Source: Limisphaerales bacterium (lineage in GTDB: Bacteria > Verrucomicrobiota > Verrucomicrobiia > Limisphaerales > AAA164-E04). From it: 64,000 nucleotides of DNA. The stretch is taken from contig JAMASS010000019.1 in assembly GCA_024761205.1 (NCBI GenBank), positions 1-64,000 on the forward strand, written 5' to 3'. Position 1 is the stretch's first letter; each line of letters starts with the position of its first letter. The notes below the pieces were generated by a model that searched no databases, had not been told where the DNA came from, and saw nothing but the letters and a program-made list of their open reading frames with translations. The position numbers were made by a program, and so were the translations under genes. Below, piece after piece: positions 34,257-43,407 of this stretch.

Positions 34257-37165
34257 CTAAGGGCCGTTTCTTCTCAAGTCCTCGCAGCCGTAAATCTGCC
34301 AAGTGTCCATTTCCGTGAACCCATGCTCCAATGCCTTCTCGGCGAACAAGCGCATACACTCATTCAGAGGTTTATTTTGCATCCAGTTGGAAAAGAGAAC
34401 AGCCAAAGCCTCAGCCATTTCATTATGTTGGCGTCCCGCATAAACAATATTATTTAGATGAGCCCCTTGAGGCACCTTAATTTCACCATGCCAGAGAACG
34501 ATGGCGCGGGGTTTGCGTCCCAAATCCAGATACTTCTGTACGGTGCTGGTCTCCGGGCTGATGCCGAAGACGTTGGGCCAAGTGCTGGTAACGGTTTCGC
34601 ACCCCATCAAAATCACCAAGCGATAGGGATGTTTGATCCGGATATCCGGGTCGGTCCTGAAATCCCACACGATCTTCGTCGAATTGCCGAGGGTTTCCGC
34701 TATTTCTTGAGTGTAAATCGCATCGTCCGGAGGATTATTGGGGTCATACGCTCCTCGTTTAGGTTCCCAAAACCACGGCGTCCGCGGCGCAATAAACTCG
34801 GCATGACCGTGGCCGAACCAAAAGAAGTTGCGGCTGTTTGGCAGGGCCAGGGTGTCGAGCAGGGTTCGTTTGTTGGCGCCGGTTCGAAATTGAAAGGTGG
34901 TTCCGACATCGTAGCCGTTGGGCGAGGGAAGCACCCGATACTCCCGGTTGTCCGGAAAAGCGGGGTTGGCGATGATGTTGATGATGCCGTTCTGAATCAT
35001 GCGGTGTTTGTGCTCAAATTCTTGCCGCCACAGGCCGCCCCATTTTATGGCTTCCGAATCCCATCCCCAAGCGACGACGAAGTCGTCTCCGTTCCAGGAT
35101 TCTTCCTTGGTGAAGGCCGTTTCTTGGACGGGGTTCCCGATATCCGGGCGATCTTCCGGTCCAGAAGCGGCGGCCACGGTCACGGCGCCGCCCAGAGCTG
35201 CCAGCGGTTGAACGAGGAAGAATTCGGCGCGGATGTTCTTGTCGTCGGGTAGGGGAGTGTCGGGGCCGATGTCCACCCGAATAGCAATGCGCGAGTTTTG
35301 CGGGCGCGTCGCCAGGGACGCGAGATAGGTGTCGTCTTCGTCGTAGAAGTCGATGAGGACATCAAAGGGGTCGGCGGGGTTGTAACCGTTCACGTCAGCG
35401 ATGATGTTGAGGTATTCGTCGAACTGACTGGCGAGAGGATCAAAGGTAAAACGGTTGTTGACGGTGATGGAGCGGGCTTCGCCCCGGACAAGGCGGTAAT
35501 CGCCGGGGATTCCCGGGTATTGGGTTTGGAGTTGCAAGGACCTGGAGCCGTTAGGGGTGTGGCGGGTGTTCCAGTGAAGTTTCCATTGATTGCCGTCTTT
35601 CTCGATGAAGGCGTCGCCGGTCACTTCGCCATCGACAACGAGGCTGAAGTCGGTGCCGGCGGGCACTTGGGATGAGATGTTGAGGTTGACGGTGAGGATG
35701 CCGGAGGCTTGCACCGGAAGGCCGGAAAGCCTCAGGGGGTGGGCATCGGCAACACCGGGCCGGGTGTGGAGTTTGAGTTCGGCGGCGTGGGGCAGGCCGT
35801 CATTGTCGTTGTCCGAGTAGGGATCGATTTCCTCGTCGGGCACGTCGGTGACGGTGACGCGGAAGAAGCAGATTGCGTCGCTGTGGTTGAAGCATTCCCT
35901 GATTCGTCCGGTGCTGGCGGCGGTGACGGTTTTCAGGGTCGTCCATTGCGGGGCGATTAGGGAGAGGGCCGCCTCAATCTTGTAGGTGCTGCCTTCCACT
36001 CCGTCCCAGAGGAGGCAGAGGTTGTTGGGCGGATTGTACTCGATGGCCAATCGGTCTCCCACGCTTTGCGCATTGGCTATGAATCGGGAAGCGAGAGGTT
36101 GGGCTTTCTCGAATAGTTGACTAGGTTCATCCACGCTTTGCTCTCTGGCTATGGGAGCGGGAGCGGGAGGCGTCGGTGGAGGGGTAGATGGCCGGCTGGG
36201 AATCTGGGTTGGGGTGGTGTCCGGGGTGAAGCCGTAGCGGAGGGTGTAACTGCCGGTGTCGATGGAACAATAGTGGCGAACCCCGGTCTCGAAGCGCTGT
36301 ATCGGTGGCGACTCTGTCTCCGTGCTTCCACTCCGCTCCAATGGCTCCGCAGGTCGTTTCTGGTAGCGCTGTCTCGATGGCGGGTAGTGTACGCTGTTAC
36401 GACTAGTGTCGATGGAACAATAGTGGTTCACTTTGACGTAGTAGGTGCCGGCGGTGACTTCGTGGGAAATGTTGAAGTTGCGGCCGGTGCCGCCGTCGTC
36501 GTTCCGGGTCAATTCGTTACCGTTGTTGTCATATAAGCGGCCGTAGGTGTCGGTCTCGTCGCCGGTGTATTCGGTGTAGGCCCAGATGGTGCCGGCGCAC
36601 TGCACGGTGAGGTAATAGTTTTCGGAATCGCCGCTGTAGCTAATGGAACCGCTGCGCATTAATGAGAGCTCTCTGCATTGCGCATTGGCGGCGGCGGGCG
36701 CGGGAGCGGGAGGCGCCGGTGGAGAGGTGGATGGCCGGCTGGGAATCTGGGTTGGGGTGGTGTCCGGGGTGAAGCCGTAGCGGAGGGTGTAACTGCCGGT
36801 GTCGATGGAACAATAGTGGTTCACTTTGACGTAGTAGGTGCCGGCGGTGACTTCGTGGGAAATGTTGAAGTTGCGGCCGGTGCCGCCGTCGTCGTTCCGG
36901 GTCAATTCGTTACCGTTGTCGTCGTATAAGCGGCCGTGCCGTAGGTGTCGGTCTCGTCGCCGGTGTATTCGGTGTAGGCCCAGATGGTGCCGGCACACTG
37001 CACGGTGAGGTAATAGTTGTCGGAATCGCCGCTGTTGCTGATGGAACCGCTGCGCATTAATGAGCGCTCTTTGCATTGCGCATTGGCGGCGGCGGGCGCG
37101 GCGATGAGGACCGCCGCAATAATGAAAAGTTTGGTGATTTGTTGTCTGAGGCTGAACGTTTTCAC
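34257..37165 (-). pseudogene. Secreted caspase-fold (clan CD-like) protease with PPC repeats, frameshifted near the 5' end
   Basis: The gene starts at 37165 with signal peptide MKTFSLRQQITKLFIIAAVL to the ANAQC cleavage region. Duplicated beta-sandwich units resembling PPC (bacterial pre-peptidase C-terminal) domains follow, each with NYYLTVQCAGTIWAYTEYTG and TAGTYYVKVNHYCSIDT. Then come Ig/Fn-like sections and a C-terminal caspase-like catalytic region with FFWFGHGH (candidate His) and RLVILMGCETV (candidate Cys). This His/Cys pattern fits clan CD proteases, of gingipain/CHAT type. A 5-bp tandem duplication (GCCGT x2, 36933-36942) frameshifts the first repeat; otherwise open for over 900 codons. 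About 950 residues if repaired. The C-terminus MDTWQIYGCEDLRRNGP resembles the mini-ORFs downstream. Confidence 0.8.
36277..36426 (-). repeat. 150-bp in-frame insertion in the protease repeat region
   Basis: The 21-bp segment GTGTCGATGGAACAATAGTGG occurs at 36256-36276 and 36406-36426, bracketing 129 bp of extra sequence. The insert translates in frame (SRQRYQKRPAEPLERSG, then STETESPPIQRFETGVR) and has an internal direct repeat, GCGCTGTMTCGRTGGCG, at about 36293 and 36367. The other repeat unit lacks it. Confidence 0.6.
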
Positions 37166-37365
37166 ATTACTCTGATGATAGCTTGGTCCTTATTGTCGCA
37201 CTCCGGTAAGGCGATGGCAAACGTAACCCGCACCGGGCCGTTTGCAAACATTATCAGTAAAGCACTGAAGTAGTTCCCGCTTATTCGTTCCGCCACTGCC
37301 GAGAGCGGCGTCCATTGTTCGCTTGTTGGGAGACAATCCCCGAGGGGACGAATTGAAGTGTCAAG

Positions 37366-37441
37366 TGGTGGGCGATGAGGGACTCGAACCCCCGACCTGC
37401 TGTGTGTAAAACAGCTGCGCTAGCCTCTGCGCCAATCACCC
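37366..37441 (-). tRNA. tRNA-Val (anticodon UAC)
   Basis: 76 nt including an encoded CCA. The acceptor GGGTGAT pairs with ATCGCCC (one G-T wobble), the D arm is GCGC/GCGC, the anticodon stem GCTGT/ACAGC carries loop TTTACAC with UAC at positions 34-36, and the T arm GGGGG-TTCGAGT-CCCTC includes the standard TTCGA. It lies on the upstream flank of the protease/small-membrane-protein block. The region 37442-37870 shows no gene. Confidence 0.95.
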
Positions 37442-37870
37442 CTGCCACACTTGACCGGCACCCGGAACGTCACCGGACGGCATTGTGCGGCATTGTGCGG
37501 CATTTGAGTTCCGGCGCAAGCTCATTTACTGAAATCTTCCCGAGGCCAAAGGCGCTGATTTTAGGCAGAAATTTTTAAGACGGGGATTCACTGGAGCAAT
37601 ATAATGAGGAAAATCCTGCCGATCCGGTTCAAATGCCTTCCGTGACAACAGTCCTCTACTCGCTCCTGTTGCTCACGGCTTCAATGCCGGTCATGCAGAG
37701 CCACCATAGCAATAAAATCATTGTCACGCCCATAGCCGTCTGGTAGAAACTTTTGCGTCTAAATTCCATGAGTGTCGACGGTGAAATCTGTAATCCCGAG
37801 GCGGTGTTTTTATATCGCAGCGGGTGTTCGCAGCCGCTCGGCAACCGCGAACTTCAATTCTTAAAACACC

Positions 37871-38491
37871 ATGTCAACTAACCACAATCCTTCGGATGAC
37901 AGCGGCGTGTCGAGGCGTGGGTTCTTGAAAGGCTTGGGCGTCGGAACCGTCACCACGGGGGTTCTCTCAGACGCCAGCCTGCACGAGGCCCAAGCGGCAC
38001 AGTCGGGGGTCAAGGGACCGGGAGAGACGGCAGTCGTTCTCAAGGTCAACGGGAAAAACCAACAACTCAATGTCGAGCCCCGGGTCACGCTCCTTGATGC
38101 GCTGCGTAATCGCTTGGATCTCACGGGTCCGAAAAAGGTCTGTGACCGCGGGACCTGCGGCGCCTGCACTGTGCTCGTAGACGGCGATCCCTTGTATGCC
38201 TGCTTGATGCTGGCCATTGAGGCCCAAGGACGAGAGATTACCACGGTGGAAGGCCTCGGCACTCCCGATAAAATGAACGCGGTCCAGGAGGCTTTTGTCG
38301 AGCGCGACGCCCAGCAATGCGGTTTTTGCACGCCCGGTTTTGTCACTGCGTGCTCCGCCTTTGTTCGTGACAACCCCAACGCAACGACCGACGGGATTTG
38401 TAAAGGTCTGGGGGGCAATCTCTGCCGCTGTGGCACTTACGCCGGTATGTTACTCGCCGCGGCGGACGCAGCCAAGAAAGGAGGCGTGTAA
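37871..38491 (+). CDS. Molybdenum hydroxylase, [2Fe-2S] subunit (Tat-exported)
   Basis: 206 residues. Tat signal SRRGFLKGLGVGTVTTGVLS near the start. Two [2Fe-2S] clusters are coordinated by Cys motifs: the plant-type CDRGTCGACTVLVDGDPLYAC (shown in parts: CDRGTCGAC, then PLYAC) and the C-terminal QCGFCTPGF with GNLCRCGTY. This is the small subunit of the xanthine dehydrogenase / aldehyde oxidoreductase superfamily. It passes electrons between the Mo cofactor subunit and the FAD subunit. The three-gene order Fe-S, Mo, FAD is tightly packed; this gene overlaps the next by 1 bp. The Tat signal implies a periplasmic complex. Confidence 0.92.
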   Translation: MSTNHNPSDDSGVSRRGFLKGLGVGTVTTGVLSDASLHEAQAAQSGVKGPGETAVVLKVNGKNQQLNVEPRVTLLDALRNRLDLTGPKKVCDRGTCGACTVLVDGDPLYACLMLAIEAQGREITTVEGLGTPDKMNAVQEAFVERDAQQCGFCTPGFVTACSAFVRDNPNATTDGICKGLGGNLCRCGTYAGMLLAAADAAKKGGV

Positions 38492-40629
38492 TGGCTAAAG
38501 TCGCATGGCCCGCAGAAAACGATCGCAAGATCATCGGCTCACGTATCTCGCGCGCCGATGGCCCGGTCAAAGCAACTGGTGCCGCAAAATACTCTTATGA
38601 CATCAATCGGCCCGGAATGCTCTGGGCAAAACTCGTCACCTCACCGAAGGCGCACGCCAAGCTAATCTCAGTCAATACCTCGATCGCTTCCGCCCTGCCG
38701 GGCGTCCAAGCCGTCTGGGTCGACAACGACATGATCGGCGAGGAACTCCGCTACGTCGGTCAAGTCATTGGCGCGGTGGCCGCGGAGACGGAGGAAGCCG
38801 CCAGCGAGGGCGCCGAAAAGGTGGAGTTGCTGCTCAAGGTCCTCGAACATCAAGTCGACGATAAGGATCCCTCTCTTACCATCGGCCGGCCCTCCAATAG
38901 GGAAAACGGCAACCTTGATGAAGGTTTCGCTAGCGCCGACGTGATCGTGGAAGGCAATTACGGTATCCCCGTCATCACCCATTGCTGCCTGGAACCGCAC
39001 GGTCAGGTCACTGAGGTCAAGGATGGCGAACTTTATGTCTGGCCCTCGACCCAAAACGTCTCACGCTACAGCAATCAGTTTGGTGACGAGATCGAAATTC
39101 CCCAGAATAAGATCCATGTGGAAACCCAATACATGGGCGGCGGCTTTGGATCAAAGTTCAATATCGACAAGTGGGGCATCATCGGTGCCAAACTCTCACA
39201 GGAAACCGGCCGGCCAGTAAAGATCATGCTCGACCGCCGGGAGGAACTGATGATCGGTGGCAATCGACCCTCCGGTTTCGCCAAAGTCAAGGTCGGCCTC
39301 CGACAGGACGGCACAATCACCGCCGTTGACGCCGAAGTGTGGGGTTCCGGTGGCCAAGGCGCCTTCCGTCCGCCGCCAGTCCCCTATGTCTTTACCAAAG
39401 TGCCAAATACACGCTTGGTGGGTAGAGGCATACGGACGAACCGCGGCGGAATCCGTGCTTGGCGCGCGCCGAATCATCCCCAAGGTTGCTTGATTACCAT
39501 GTCCGTCCTAGATGATGCCGCCGCCGCACTGGGAATGGATTCGCTGGAATTCTTCATGCGCAACGCCGCTCTCACGGATCGTCCCGAGACCTATCGCGAG
39601 GAGCTACAAATCGCCGCCAACATGATCGGCTATCGCCAAAAAGCGCATGCCCGAGGCGACAGTGGGTCCGGACCGGTCAAGCGGGGACTCGGCATCGCCA
39701 TCCACACTTGGGGCGGTCGCGGCCATCCTTCGGAATGTGATGTCACGATCCATTCCGACGGGTCGGTTGAATCCAAGATCGGCAGCCAAGACCTCGGCAC
39801 CGGAACGCGAACCTGTATTGGGATGGTGATTGCAGAGACCTTGGGGCTTCCCTATGAGGCGATCACCGTGCATCTAGGTCGCAATGCATATCCACCATCC
39901 GGCGCTTCGGGTGGCAGCACCACCATCGGCGGCATCTCGGTCTCGGCCCGGCGAGCGGCAACCGATGCGCTCAATGACCTTCTGGCAACGGTAGCCGGTC
40001 ACCTCGGCACCGCCGCAGATAGTCTTGAAGCCAGTGGCGGACGCATCCACCATACCGACAAGCTGGGCGGAGGCGTTTCCTGGAGGGAGGCCTGCTCCAT
40101 GTTGGGCCCGAATTCGATCACGAAACGCGGCATTAATAACCCCGGCGAATCACAGCAAGAAGGTCTAATCAGCGCCGGTGTCGGCGGGGTCCAGATCGCT
40201 GATGTTTCGGTGGATGTCGAGACGGGTGTCGTCACCATGAACGAGATGGTAGCCGTGCAAGACTGCGGCTTGATCGTCAACATGAAGTTGGCGGAAAGTC
40301 AGTTCTACGGCTCCCTCATCATGGGGATCACCTATGCGCTCTACGAAGAATCGATCTATGATTTGAGGACTGGCATCATGTTGAATCCGGACATGGAATT
40401 CTATCGCTTGGCCGGAATCAAAGACGTCGGCAACCTCAAAGTGCACATGATGACCGGGCAAGGTTATGATGATCGCGGCATCATCGGACTCGGCGAGCCT
40501 CCCGTCATTTCACCCGGCGCCGCAATTTCGAACGCCGTCGCCAATGCCTGCGGCGTTCGAGTGCCCAACCTACCGTTAACACCCGAAAAGGTCCTTGCCG
40601 CCCTGCAGAAAGGGGGCGATATCGCATGA
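38491..40629 (+). CDS. Molybdenum hydroxylase, molybdopterin-binding catalytic subunit
   Basis: 712 residues, matching the large subunit of xanthine dehydrogenase-family enzymes. Characteristic segments: YMGGGFGSKFNIDKWG near residue 213, RAWRAPNHPQGCL, GASGGSTTIGGISVSARRAA (Mo-pterin binding), and GIIGLGEPPVISPGAAISNA, which holds the active-site Glu (GEPP). The enzyme oxidises a hydroxylatable substrate such as an aldehyde or aromatic heterocycle; the substrate cannot be told from sequence. Its start overlaps the Fe-S gene stop by 1 bp, and its stop overlaps the FAD gene start by 4 bp. Confidence 0.93.
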   Translation: MAKVAWPAENDRKIIGSRISRADGPVKATGAAKYSYDINRPGMLWAKLVTSPKAHAKLISVNTSIASALPGVQAVWVDNDMIGEELRYVGQVIGAVAAETEEAASEGAEKVELLLKVLEHQVDDKDPSLTIGRPSNRENGNLDEGFASADVIVEGNYGIPVITHCCLEPHGQVTEVKDGELYVWPSTQNVSRYSNQFGDEIEIPQNKIHVETQYMGGGFGSKFNIDKWGIIGAKLSQETGRPVKIMLDRREELMIGGNRPSGFAKVKVGLRQDGTITAVDAEVWGSGGQGAFRPPPVPYVFTKVPNTRLVGRGIRTNRGGIRAWRAPNHPQGCLITMSVLDDAAAALGMDSLEFFMRNAALTDRPETYREELQIAANMIGYRQKAHARGDSGSGPVKRGLGIAIHTWGGRGHPSECDVTIHSDGSVESKIGSQDLGTGTRTCIGMVIAETLGLPYEAITVHLGRNAYPPSGASGGSTTIGGISVSARRAATDALNDLLATVAGHLGTAADSLEASGGRIHHTDKLGGGVSWREACSMLGPNSITKRGINNPGESQQEGLISAGVGGVQIADVSVDVETGVVTMNEMVAVQDCGLIVNMKLAESQFYGSLIMGITYALYEESIYDLRTGIMLNPDMEFYRLAGIKDVGNLKVHMMTGQGYDDRGIIGLGEPPVISPGAAISNAVANACGVRVPNLPLTPEKVLAALQKGGDIA

Positions 40630-41603
40630 ACTCATTCGAATACTCCGCTCCGTCCGATCTAAGAGAAGCGTCCTCACTCCTTGGCAACCGCTGGGGACAA
40701 ACGGAAATCCTTGCCGGCGGCACCGATCTGGTGACGTCACTCAAACAAGGGATCACGAAACCCAAACGAGTGGTCAGCCTGCGAAACATTCCCGAGTTGG
40801 GACGCATCCGGGTGAAGAAGAACAGCGTCAAAATCGGTTCGATGGTCACGCTTAGCGTCCTCACCGCGAACTCGACCGTTCAGGAGGAGTTTCCCTCCCT
40901 GATCACCGCGATCGAAGGTATCGGCGCCCCTCAGATTATCAATGCCGGCACCGTCGCCGGAGATCTCTGTCAGCGGCCCCGTTGCTGGTATTTTCGCAAC
41001 GGCTTCGGCTTATTGGGCGAAGAGAACGGTGAGTCGTTGGTGCGGTCGGGCGACAATCGTTACCACGCAATCTTCGGCAACAGTGGACGCGCCCTTTTTG
41101 TGAGCGCCTCTAGTTTGGCACCAGCGCTCATCGCGCTGCAGGCGGAAATCGAGATCGCTGATCCGACCGGCAGCAAGCGTTGGATCAATGCCGACGGCTT
41201 GTTCCAAGTGCCGTCAAACGCAGAGGAACGGGAGGTGAGCTTGCGCGCCAACGAGATTGTGACCGAGGTTAAGATCCCGAGAGAAAATATGCGCAACGCT
41301 ACCTATGAGGTGCGGCATCGGCACGGCTTGGATTGGCCCTACGCCACCGCTTCGGTGGCCTTCAAGCTGAAGTCTGGCATAGCCAGTGACGCGACTGTGG
41401 TTTTGGGCCACGTAGCCCCAACGCCTTGGGCCGCCGTGTCCGCCTCGAATCTCCTTAACGGAGGCCGAGTGACCGATGATCTCGCCGCCGCAGCCGGTCA
41501 AGCCGCCATCCAGGGCGCCTCGCTCCTCAGCGGCAACGGCTACAAGGTTCAAATGGTCAAAACCGCGGTCAAGCGGGCCGTCCTGGCGGCGGCCAACGCT
41601 TAA
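40626..41603 (+). CDS. Molybdenum hydroxylase, FAD-binding subunit
   Basis: 325 residues. FAD-binding PCMH features: EILAGGTDLVTSLKQG (about residues 28-43) and GAPQIINAGTVAGDLCQRPR. A Cys-containing loop (LCQRPRCWYFRNGFG) is typical of this subfamily. The C-terminal CO-dehydrogenase flavoprotein domain contains SNLLNGGRVTDDLAAAAGQA. It transfers electrons to the final acceptor. The 4-bp ATGA overlap with the previous gene and shared strand imply translational coupling. Confidence 0.92.
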   Translation: MNSFEYSAPSDLREASSLLGNRWGQTEILAGGTDLVTSLKQGITKPKRVVSLRNIPELGRIRVKKNSVKIGSMVTLSVLTANSTVQEEFPSLITAIEGIGAPQIINAGTVAGDLCQRPRCWYFRNGFGLLGEENGESLVRSGDNRYHAIFGNSGRALFVSASSLAPALIALQAEIEIADPTGSKRWINADGLFQVPSNAEEREVSLRANEIVTEVKIPRENMRNATYEVRHRHGLDWPYATASVAFKLKSGIASDATVVLGHVAPTPWAAVSASNLLNGGRVTDDLAAAAGQAAIQGASLLSGNGYKVQMVKTAVKRAVLAAANA

Positions 41604-41627
41604 TCATCCAAACGTAATTTAACCATC

Positions 41628-41840
41628 ATGAGTGACAGCGCGAACGAATTGACCAGTTTCGTCATTCCCTGCCGTTACTTGCGAACTAATAAGATGTTTC
41701 ACGGTGCGCCCGATGAACAGCTCGACGACTCGGACGCTGGCTATTGGTGCGAAAAAACCCGTGAAACGTTCGGTCCGGACGGTGAATGCGTCGGGAAAAG
41801 TGATTGCGGGAGCGACCGTTCGTGCTATTTATCCTATTAG
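41628..41840 (+). CDS. Small Cys-rich protein
   Basis: 70 residues with Cys at CRYL, YWC, GEC, SDC and RSCY: PCRYLRTNKMFHGAPDEQLD, then GYWCEKTRETFGPDGEC and CGSDRSCYLSY. It starts 24 bp after the FAD subunit and likely belongs to the operon. Similar small Cys-rich proteins next to molybdenum hydroxylases exist in PVC bacteria by my recollection; they may bind a metal cluster or metal ion. Function is unknown. Confidence 0.7.
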   Translation: MSDSANELTSFVIPCRYLRTNKMFHGAPDEQLDDSDAGYWCEKTRETFGPDGECVGKSDCGSDRSCYLSY

Positions 41841-41916
41841 CAGGTGTTTGTGCCGATCTTCGCTGTTCGCGGCCATTCACCGAAACGGAGTTCCCATTGA
41901 GAAGACAGCTTGGAAA

Positions 41917-42588
41917 ATGAATTCGATGAAAAATGTATCAGCTCTGACGGCGGCCGTGTTGCTCGCCTTTGCCGTCACCAACGCGCAAGCGATTACGGGT
42001 GACTACCTCGAGGTTCGCTCCTGCGATATCTACACCGGCCCTTGCTTCGCGAATGCGGAAATGGGGCTTACCGGCAAGGAAGGCATGATGGTTTGGTCCA
42101 TCCGCCAAGGGGAATGGAACGGCGTTTGCCTCGACGGTCTCAAAGTCATTGTGGTGGTTGCCACCGATGCGACGCTCGGAGACCTGCGTTACGAGCCCCA
42201 GAGTGGAAAAGCCGTGGTGATCGTTGACTCCGCCGCTGAGAGCAAGCAACAAGACGCCTTGTTGAACTTTGCCTGTGCCATGGCGGGCGACCTGATCAAG
42301 GAAGTCACGGAAGTAAAACAAATCACGATCGAGTCTAGCTTGGGTGTTTGCAAGGAAGCCGGCTGCGCGAATATCAAGGCTGGCGATCTGATCGACATCA
42401 CGACCCGCTGCATCAGCGATCAAGATCACCTTTGCGGCAACGAACGAACCTTCTATCCCCCGCTCATCAAAGTCCACGGCGCCTATCCTGCCGTCACGGA
42501 ATTGGCGAGTTATCGGGGCACGGGTCTTAACCGAACCTGGCAATTAACGGACTATCGCTCCGCTTTTTTGGCCAAGTTTGAATACTAA
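41917..42588 (+). CDS. Secreted DUF1326 family protein
   Basis: About 223 residues. ATG at 41917 or 41926 (MKNVSALTAAVLLAFAVTNA) is preferred because a signal peptide with a QA-ITG cleavage region follows. The longer frame upstream is not supported. DUF1326 hallmarks: YLEVRSCDIYTGPCFANAEM, GLTGKEGMMVWSIRQGEWNG and VVVATDATLGDL. Two Cys residues in the first motif (SCDIYTGPCF) could be functional. Family function is unknown; close spacing to the hydroxylase cluster suggests a supporting role. Confidence 0.85.
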   Translation: MNSMKNVSALTAAVLLAFAVTNAQAITGDYLEVRSCDIYTGPCFANAEMGLTGKEGMMVWSIRQGEWNGVCLDGLKVIVVVATDATLGDLRYEPQSGKAVVIVDSAAESKQQDALLNFACAMAGDLIKEVTEVKQITIESSLGVCKEAGCANIKAGDLIDITTRCISDQDHLCGNERTFYPPLIKVHGAYPAVTELASYRGTGLNRTWQLTDYRSAFLAKFEY

Positions 42589-42675
42589 GAGCCGGTTCTC
42601 AGTCATTATGGGTCGGAAGCAATTGCGTTTCCGGCCCTTTCCCTTTAAAGTCCGCCCCTTGCAACGTTGCGCAAC

Positions 42676-43389
42676 ATGATGATCTTATTTGCGAACTTTC
42701 GATCTGGTTGGATGAATCTCCTGACTTGCTGCTCTTTTGCTCTAGCCGAGTTTGTCTGTCTCTCGCTGGCTGCCGATGCCTTCAGCGTTAAATCCATCAA
42801 AAAATCTCCCCCCAGTTCTTTCAGCGAATCGATCAAGTCAGAACTCGGCAAGACTGCGGTCCAAGTCGCCAAAGATGGCAAGCCCATCTACGAGGTCTGG
42901 CTTCGCAAGGAACTCCCACTCAAAGGCGCAATCGATTCTCCGCCAAGGGCGCTCAATGCCGTCGGCCAGACTAGCCTCCTAGGCGCGATTTCCGTTCTGA
43001 CCGACGAGCGCGACTATCGCGACGACGAGTTATTTAGTGGCGACTACACGATTCGGTTCGGCCTCCGTCCCGAGGACGGCAACCATTTAGGCACTTCCGA
43101 ACATCTCTATTTCGCCGTCCTCATCGAAGCCAAGCATGATCAGGAACTCGGAAAGATCACAAAATCCAAACAGTTGGTTAAAGCCAGCAGCAAGAGCTCC
43201 GCCAACGATCATCCGGTGGTCCTCAGCCTCTATCCGGTCGGCACCGGCGAGGCTGCCGGACCGAGCCTTCACGAGCCGGCGCCGGAACACAAAGCCCTGC
43301 GCCTGTCCCTCCCCACGAAAAGCAAAGACGGCGGTGCATCCCCGCCGATCGTCTTCGACCTCGTCATCGAAGGCACGGCGGATTTCTGA
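42676..43389 (+). CDS. Secreted hypothetical protein
   Basis: About 237 residues with a signal-like N-terminus (GWMNLLTCCSFALAEFVCLS). The mature part has VQVAKDGKPIYEVWLRKELP and FSGDYTIRFGLRPEDGNHLG, resembling unnamed verrucomicrobial proteins with beta-rich domains. No catalytic motif seen. ATG at 42676 is used; 42712 is an alternative that keeps most of the signal. It ends at TGA directly before the next open frame. Confidence 0.65.
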   Translation: MMILFANFRSGWMNLLTCCSFALAEFVCLSLAADAFSVKSIKKSPPSSFSESIKSELGKTAVQVAKDGKPIYEVWLRKELPLKGAIDSPPRALNAVGQTSLLGAISVLTDERDYRDDELFSGDYTIRFGLRPEDGNHLGTSEHLYFAVLIEAKHDQELGKITKSKQLVKASSKSSANDHPVVLSLYPVGTGEAAGPSLHEPAPEHKALRLSLPTKSKDGGASPPIVFDLVIEGTADF

Positions 43390-43407
43390 TTGCCCGGCGC
43401 CTGGCAA

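Noticed and set aside
34458-35252. 264-codon open frame on the plus strand
   Set aside because: Lies wholly opposite the protease gene; no domain or ribosome site of its own.
37375-37578. Open frame over the tRNA-Val gene
   Set aside because: Overlaps a well-folded tRNA and has no homology.
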